From Mucilaginibacter_A sp964244955 (GTDB taxonomy: Bacteria > Bacteroidota > Bacteroidia > Sphingobacteriales > Sphingobacteriaceae): 17,282 nucleotides of DNA. The position numbers and the translations under genes were made by a program. This document shows, piece after piece, positions 14,231-17,282 of this stretch. Numbering within the stretch: the stretch's first letter is position 1; each line of letters starts with the position of its first letter. The DNA is taken from positions 1 through 17,282 of the forward strand of contig CAXTKQ010000079.1 of the NCBI GenBank assembly GCA_964244955.1, in the 5' to 3' direction. Below the pieces are notes generated by a model. The model ran no database searches and was not told the origin of the DNA. It worked only from the letters and a program-made list of their open reading frames with translations.

Positions 14231-14989
14231 TTAAACATTAACAGAGGGTTTATTTTTAAATGGGTACACCAGGAACTTGGTAAATTTGTGAAAAAGTACG
14301 GCAGAGATATCGTAGTACAAAATGGTCAGCAAAATAAACGGGATAAAGTAAAAGATGCGGAAATCGTACCGTTCGAAAAAACAGCCGCCCAAAATACCGC
14401 CGATTAAGTAGAAGCACAAAATGGTTAAACGGATCATCAGCTTTTGTTTGATTGCCCCTGCCTGGCCTTTTGCCGCGTGCAGGTATTCAGAAAGCTCGCC
14501 GCCCAAATCGGTAAACAGCCCTGTCAAATGCGTTGTTTTGACCAGCCCGCCCGAAATGGTAGAAACCAGCCCGTTTTGCAGCCCCATCGAAAACAACATC
14601 GTGCCAATAATCAGTTCGCGCTCCAACTGTGTTTCGGTGTAATAATTATGCCCATAAACCGCTACCACAAACAGGATGATGACTTCGATAAAAATAGGCA
14701 CGGCATGTGCACGGTAACTGCCTCTTTTACTATAACTTTTGGTGATAAAATTGGCCGTAAAAGCACCTAATAAAAACAGCAGCAGCCATAACGTATAAAC
14801 CAAAATATCGTGGTGCTCTTTGTTCACAATTTTGCGGGCCAGCATGGCCACATGGCCGGTTATATTGCTGGTAAAAGATAGAAACGCAATTACGCCGGCC
14901 ACATTGGTCATGCCGGCAACAAACGCCGTAGAAGAAGCCAGCATTAAATTATCTTTAAGCGTGCGTTCTTCTTTCGCTTTTCTTAACAT
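14231..14989 (-). CDS. DUF1275 family (YoaK-like) membrane protein
   Basis: A 252-residue inner-membrane protein with about six helices. FVAGMTNVAGVIAFLSFTSN with ITGHVAMLAR near the start, and GMQN-like GLQNGLVSTISGGLVKTTHLTG in the middle, are hallmarks of DUF1275/YoaK. No function is established for the family as far as I know; some members have been suggested as transporters. Being the first gene of a likely operon with carbonic anhydrase makes a role linked to bicarbonate, CO2 or an associated anion plausible, which is an inference from context. The start ATG at 14989 gives MLRKAKEERTLKDN. Confidence 0.88.
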   Translation of the reverse strand: MLRKAKEERTLKDNLMLASSTAFVAGMTNVAGVIAFLSFTSNITGHVAMLARKIVNKEHHDILVYTLWLLLFLLGAFTANFITKSYSKRGSYRAHAVPIFIEVIILFVVAVYGHNYYTETQLERELIIGTMLFSMGLQNGLVSTISGGLVKTTHLTGLFTDLGGELSEYLHAAKGQAGAIKQKLMIRLTILCFYLIGGILGGCFFERYDFRIFYFIPFILLTILYYDISAVLFHKFTKFLVYPFKNKPSVNV

Positions 14990-15095
14990 AGAATTAAAAA
15001 TTAAGGTATTAAATTAAACGCTTGCAATAAATGTTTATGCCAAAAAACAGTTATACAATTAACCGGTTTTCAGCAAAAAATATAATAAATATAAT

Positions 15096-15431
15096 TTAAG
15101 CAGCGTTTGGCGGTGGCGTTAAAACGGGCGGAAAATGGGTTTGCTTAAACAGGCTGGTCTGCTGTTTGTAAAGCAAGTTGACCCGGGTTACAACAGGAAA
15201 AAACTCGTAGGTAAACACGAAGGCTTCATCGGCAGCTTTTTTGGTTTTAATAACCGACTCTTTGGAATCCGAAGGTTTTTCGTCGTCTTTTTCCTGGTCA
15301 ATCGGTGCTGTCGGTTTTATTTGTTTTGAAAAATGGCCGATAAAAACAGCAGTTGCCGGAACCGTTACTTTGACCATCAGGATCAAAATAAAGCACAAAC
15401 AAACAGATATTTTAAAAGCCTTGTCCAGCAT
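15096..15431 (-). CDS. small membrane-anchored protein with a PPVLTPPP tail
   Basis: From ATG 15431 the product has 111 residues: MLDKAFKISVCLCFILILMV gives one N-terminal membrane anchor or uncleaved signal, then a charged linker (DQEKDDEKPSDSKESVIKTK), an aromatic segment (FVFTYEFFPVVTRVNLL) and the end THFPPVLTPPPNAA. An upstream in-frame ATG at 15476 would overlap the promoter-like element, so 15431 is preferred. I do not know the family; proline-rich LTPPP tails occur on small envelope proteins in this group. It is divergent from lpxK and probably acts at the envelope. Confidence 0.6.
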   Translation of the reverse strand: MLDKAFKISVCLCFILILMVKVTVPATAVFIGHFSKQIKPTAPIDQEKDDEKPSDSKESVIKTKKAADEAFVFTYEFFPVVTRVNLLYKQQTSLFKQTHFPPVLTPPPNAA

Positions 15432-15473
15432 AATAGTGCAAAATAACAAAAATCCTTTGCTTACAGTTCGGTA

Positions 15474-15481
15474 CAAACATA
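15474..15481 (-). promoter_or_regulatory. putative promoter -7 element for the small membrane protein
   Basis: On the minus strand TATGTTTG, the same octamer as ahead of azoR. It lies 42 bases before the ATG at 15431. No clear -33 element. Confidence 0.45.
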
Positions 15482-15519
15482 TAATTAAACAGGCAAAGCC
15501 AGCGTAAGTATTTATATTT

Positions 15520-15527
15520 TACTTTTG
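15520..15527 (+). promoter_or_regulatory. putative lpxK promoter -7 element
   Basis: TACTTTTG fits TAnnTTTG and lies 75 bases before the lpxK ATG. It is divergent from the element at 15474-15481. Confidence 0.45.
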
Positions 15528-15602
15528 TTTGATAAAAAAGATACATAAATAATCGCGGTACCTGCAAAAAAGCAAATTTTAAAGAAGTTTTATTTGAAGT
15601 TG

Positions 15603-16679
15603 ATGCCTTATTTCCGTTACTTGTTGCTTCCATTTTCCTGGGTTTACGGCTTGATTGTTATTATTCGGAATTATTTTTACGATACCGGAATTTTTAAAAG
15701 CACCAAATTTGATTTGCCCGTAATTGTGATCGGGAACCTGGAAGTTGGCGGTGCCGGCAAAAGCCCGATGACGGAATTTCTCATTCAAACGTTAAAACCA
15801 AATTATAAAATTGCCACATTAAGCCGTGGTTATGGCCGCAAAACCCAAGGCTTTTTTTATGCCGATAAAAACAGTATGGCCAAAACCGTGGGCGATGAAC
15901 CGCGGCAGTTTAAGCAAAAGTTTCCGGATATTACGGTTGCCGTTTGCGAAAGCCGCGTTGTTGGTGTCAAAAAATTGAAGGACGAACACGATTTGATTTT
16001 GCTGGATGATGCCTTTCAGCACCGCGCCTTGGAGCCTGGTTTCAGTATTTTATTGTTTGATTATGGCAAGCTCGGCCAACCTCGTTTTTTGCTTCCCGCA
16101 GGAAATTACCGCGAACCTTTTTCGGGCAAAAAGCGTGCCGATGTGATCTTGATCAGTAAATGCCCGCCGCAATTATCTGCAGAAAACCAGCAGCAAATCA
16201 AACAGCAAATGCTTCTTTTACCGCATCAAAATTTGTTTTTCACCAGCATTGTTTATCAGGATTTCCGGCCGTTTACGCCTTTTAATGATGCTTCTTTTAT
16301 CAAGCAAAAATCAGTGGTATTTCTATTGACGGGCATTGCCAACCCGCAACCGTTGCTGCAGCATTTGCGTAAGCAGTTTGAAGCGGTTTATATGCATAAA
16401 TATCCAGACCATCATCAGTTTACCATCAAAAATATAAGTAAACTTGTTGCAGATTTTAACGCTTGTGCAACGGATAAAAAAGTAATCATCACAACAGAAA
16501 AAGATGCGCAGCGTTTACAAGAACCTGCTTTGCAAAAAGCACTGGCCGGTTTGCCGGTTTTTGTTGCGCCGATTGGTTTAAATTTTTTGAACAATGCGGT
16601 GCCTGCGTTTAAGCAGTTAGTAGAAAATTATGTTAGAAAGTATCAGAAAAACAACCGCTTACATACAAAGCCGGATTAA
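15603..16679 (+). CDS. lpxK: tetraacyldisaccharide 4'-kinase (lipid A 4'-kinase)
   Basis: An inner-membrane P-loop kinase that phosphorylates the 4' position of the tetraacyl disaccharide 1-phosphate to make lipid IVA (EC 2.7.1.130). From ATG 15603 there are 358 residues, close to the usual length for this group. MPYFRYLLLPFSWVYGLIVI is the membrane anchor, GNLEVGGAGKSP (44-55) is the Walker A loop, RGYGRK follows, and LDDAFQHR (134-141) is the Walker B-like motif with the substrate-site Asp and His. LLTGIANPQPLL and HKYPDHHQF are C-terminal family motifs. The TTG at 15594 would add only three residues. The variable loop before the TGIANP motif is coded partly by dispersed repeat copies. The 3' end overlaps the next gene by 50 bases. 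Confidence 0.95.
   Translation: MPYFRYLLLPFSWVYGLIVIIRNYFYDTGIFKSTKFDLPVIVIGNLEVGGAGKSPMTEFLIQTLKPNYKIATLSRGYGRKTQGFFYADKNSMAKTVGDEPRQFKQKFPDITVAVCESRVVGVKKLKDEHDLILLDDAFQHRALEPGFSILLFDYGKLGQPRFLLPAGNYREPFSGKKRADVILISKCPPQLSAENQQQIKQQMLLLPHQNLFFTSIVYQDFRPFTPFNDASFIKQKSVVFLLTGIANPQPLLQHLRKQFEAVYMHKYPDHHQFTIKNISKLVADFNACATDKKVIITTEKDAQRLQEPALQKALAGLPVFVAPIGLNFLNNAVPAFKQLVENYVRKYQKNNRLHTKPD
15861..15881 (+). repeat. right half-site inside lpxK
   Basis: GATAAAAACAGTATGGC (15864-15880), close to GTAAAAACAGTATCGG, coding DKNSMA. Confidence 0.4.
16208..16222 (+). repeat. left half-site inside lpxK
   Basis: AATGCTTCTTTTACC, coding the Leu run in QMLLLPH. Confidence 0.45.
16287..16316 (+). repeat. 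near-full dispersed palindrome copy inside lpxK
   Basis: GATGCTTCTTTTATC followed by AAGCAAAAATCAGTG. It matches the intergenic copy at 8834-8863 in both halves and encodes DASFIKQKSV in the variable loop before the TGIANP motif. Confidence 0.55.
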
Positions 16680-17282
16680 CGGTTTTGAGCCGAAAATCGG
16701 GATAATTTTAGGCACTGGTTTGGGCGGTTTGGTAAACGAAATGGAAGTGGAAAAGCAGTTGATGTACAGCAACATCCCTGATTTTCCGATTTCTACATTA
16801 GAGTTTCATTCGGGAAAATTGATTTTTGGGATGCTGGCCGGCAAAAAAGTGGTGGCCATGCAAGGCCGTTTGCATTATTACGAAGGCTATTCTATCCAGC
16901 AAATTACGTTTCCGGTGCGGATCATGAAAATGCTGGGCATCAAAGCTTTGCTGGTTTCTAATGCCAGCGGCGCACTAAATCCCGCTTATAAAAAAGGCGA
17001 TCTGATGGTGATCGAAGACCACATCAACTTGCAGCCAGACAATCCGTTGCGTGGAAACAACAATGAAGAATTGGGCCCGCGTTTTCCGGATATGAGCCAG
17101 CCTTACCGAAAAGATTGGATTGAAAAAGCCTTAAAAATTGCCGGTAAAAACAGCATCACCTGCCACAAAGGGGTTTACGTTTCGGTTACCGGGCCAAACC
17201 TGGAAACCCGTGCCGAATACCGTTTTCTGCGGATTATCGGCGGCGATGCTGTAGGCATGAGCACTGTGCCAGAAGTAATTGT
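16630..17282 (+). CDS. punA: purine-nucleoside phosphorylase (trimeric type), 3' end outside the window
   Basis: Cytosolic enzyme of purine salvage that splits inosine and guanosine with phosphate (EC 2.4.2.1). It starts at ATG 16630, inside the end of lpxK in another frame, and 217 full codons are present before the window ends. The motifs are GIILGTGLGG for phosphate binding, EFHSGKL, MQGRLHYYEGYS, VSNASGALNP where most members have NAAGGLN, GDLMVIEDHINL, and TGPNLETRAEYRFLRIIGGD with VGMSTVPEV. These place it in the trimeric inosine-guanosine group rather than the hexameric DeoD group. The 50-base overlap suggests co-transcription and coupled translation with lpxK. Confidence 0.93.
   Translation, partial: MLESIRKTTAYIQSRINGFEPKIGIILGTGLGGLVNEMEVEKQLMYSNIPDFPISTLEFHSGKLIFGMLAGKKVVAMQGRLHYYEGYSIQQITFPVRIMKMLGIKALLVSNASGALNPAYKKGDLMVIEDHINLQPDNPLRGNNNEELGPRFPDMSQPYRKDWIEKALKIAGKNSITCHKGVYVSVTGPNLETRAEYRFLRIIGGDAVGMSTVPEVI

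Noticed and set aside
4061..16316. Repeats as a CRISPR array
   Set aside because: Copies are scattered over kilobases, degenerate, in both orientations and without regular spacers or cas genes.

Overview
The window reads as chromosomal DNA from a member of the Bacteroidota, most likely family Sphingobacteriaceae (Mucilaginibacter or Pedobacter type). The signs are Bacteroidota-style promoter elements (TAnnTTTG) ahead of several genes, few Shine-Dalgarno sequences, AT-rich spacers, and gene families typical of that group: a DUF2236/MpaB-like protein, DUF6624, lone yagR-type oxidoreductase, DUF1275 next to carbonic anhydrase, and lpxK overlapping a purine nucleoside phosphorylase. The genus is an inference. 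Two runs of exactly ten N (1990-1999 and 2836-2845) are scaffold joins, and each breaks a real gene on paper only.

Layout. 2-4061 (+): a membrane protein cut by the window start, a membrane-anchored protein with two HLHP histidine motifs (probable metal handling), a DUF2236 protein and a cytochrome b561/HupC-like membrane haem protein. 4185-5819 (+): pruA, glutamate semialdehyde dehydrogenase of proline catabolism, with its own promoter and terminator. 5970-6732 (+): an AT-rich accessory pair, a three-helix membrane protein overlapped by a 35-residue proline-rich ORF. 7313-8692 (-): an SLC45/GPH-type sugar-proton symporter. 9023-9619 (+): azoR, an FMN azoreductase. 9763-13201 (-): a secreted TPR-DUF6624 protein and a solitary molybdopterin subunit of the xanthine dehydrogenase family. 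13535-14989 (-): DUF1275 membrane protein followed by beta-carbonic anhydrase, probably one operon. 15096-15431 (-): small membrane-anchored protein. 15603-17282 (+): lpxK (lipid A 4'-kinase) overlapping the start of a purine nucleoside phosphorylase that runs off the end.

Two patterns are not explained by the genes. First, the last 15-17 codons of the carbonic anhydrase gene, including its stop codon, recur twice as isolated tails (9716-9760 and 10914-10964) in the same orientation. They bracket the DUF6624 gene, and the second tail plus the intact gene bracket the molybdopterin subunit gene. This looks like accessory islets stacked at the 3' end of a carbonic anhydrase gene, or like remains of a broken paralogue array. 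Second, a short dispersed imperfect palindrome (half-sites CCGATGCTTCTTTTA and TAAAAACAGTATCGG) occurs as full, half and compound copies in most intergenic regions and also inside coding sequences, including lpxK and the first two genes.

Most genes are housekeeping or metabolic and do not form one pathway. The accessory content is concentrated at 5898-7306 and 9716-13500.
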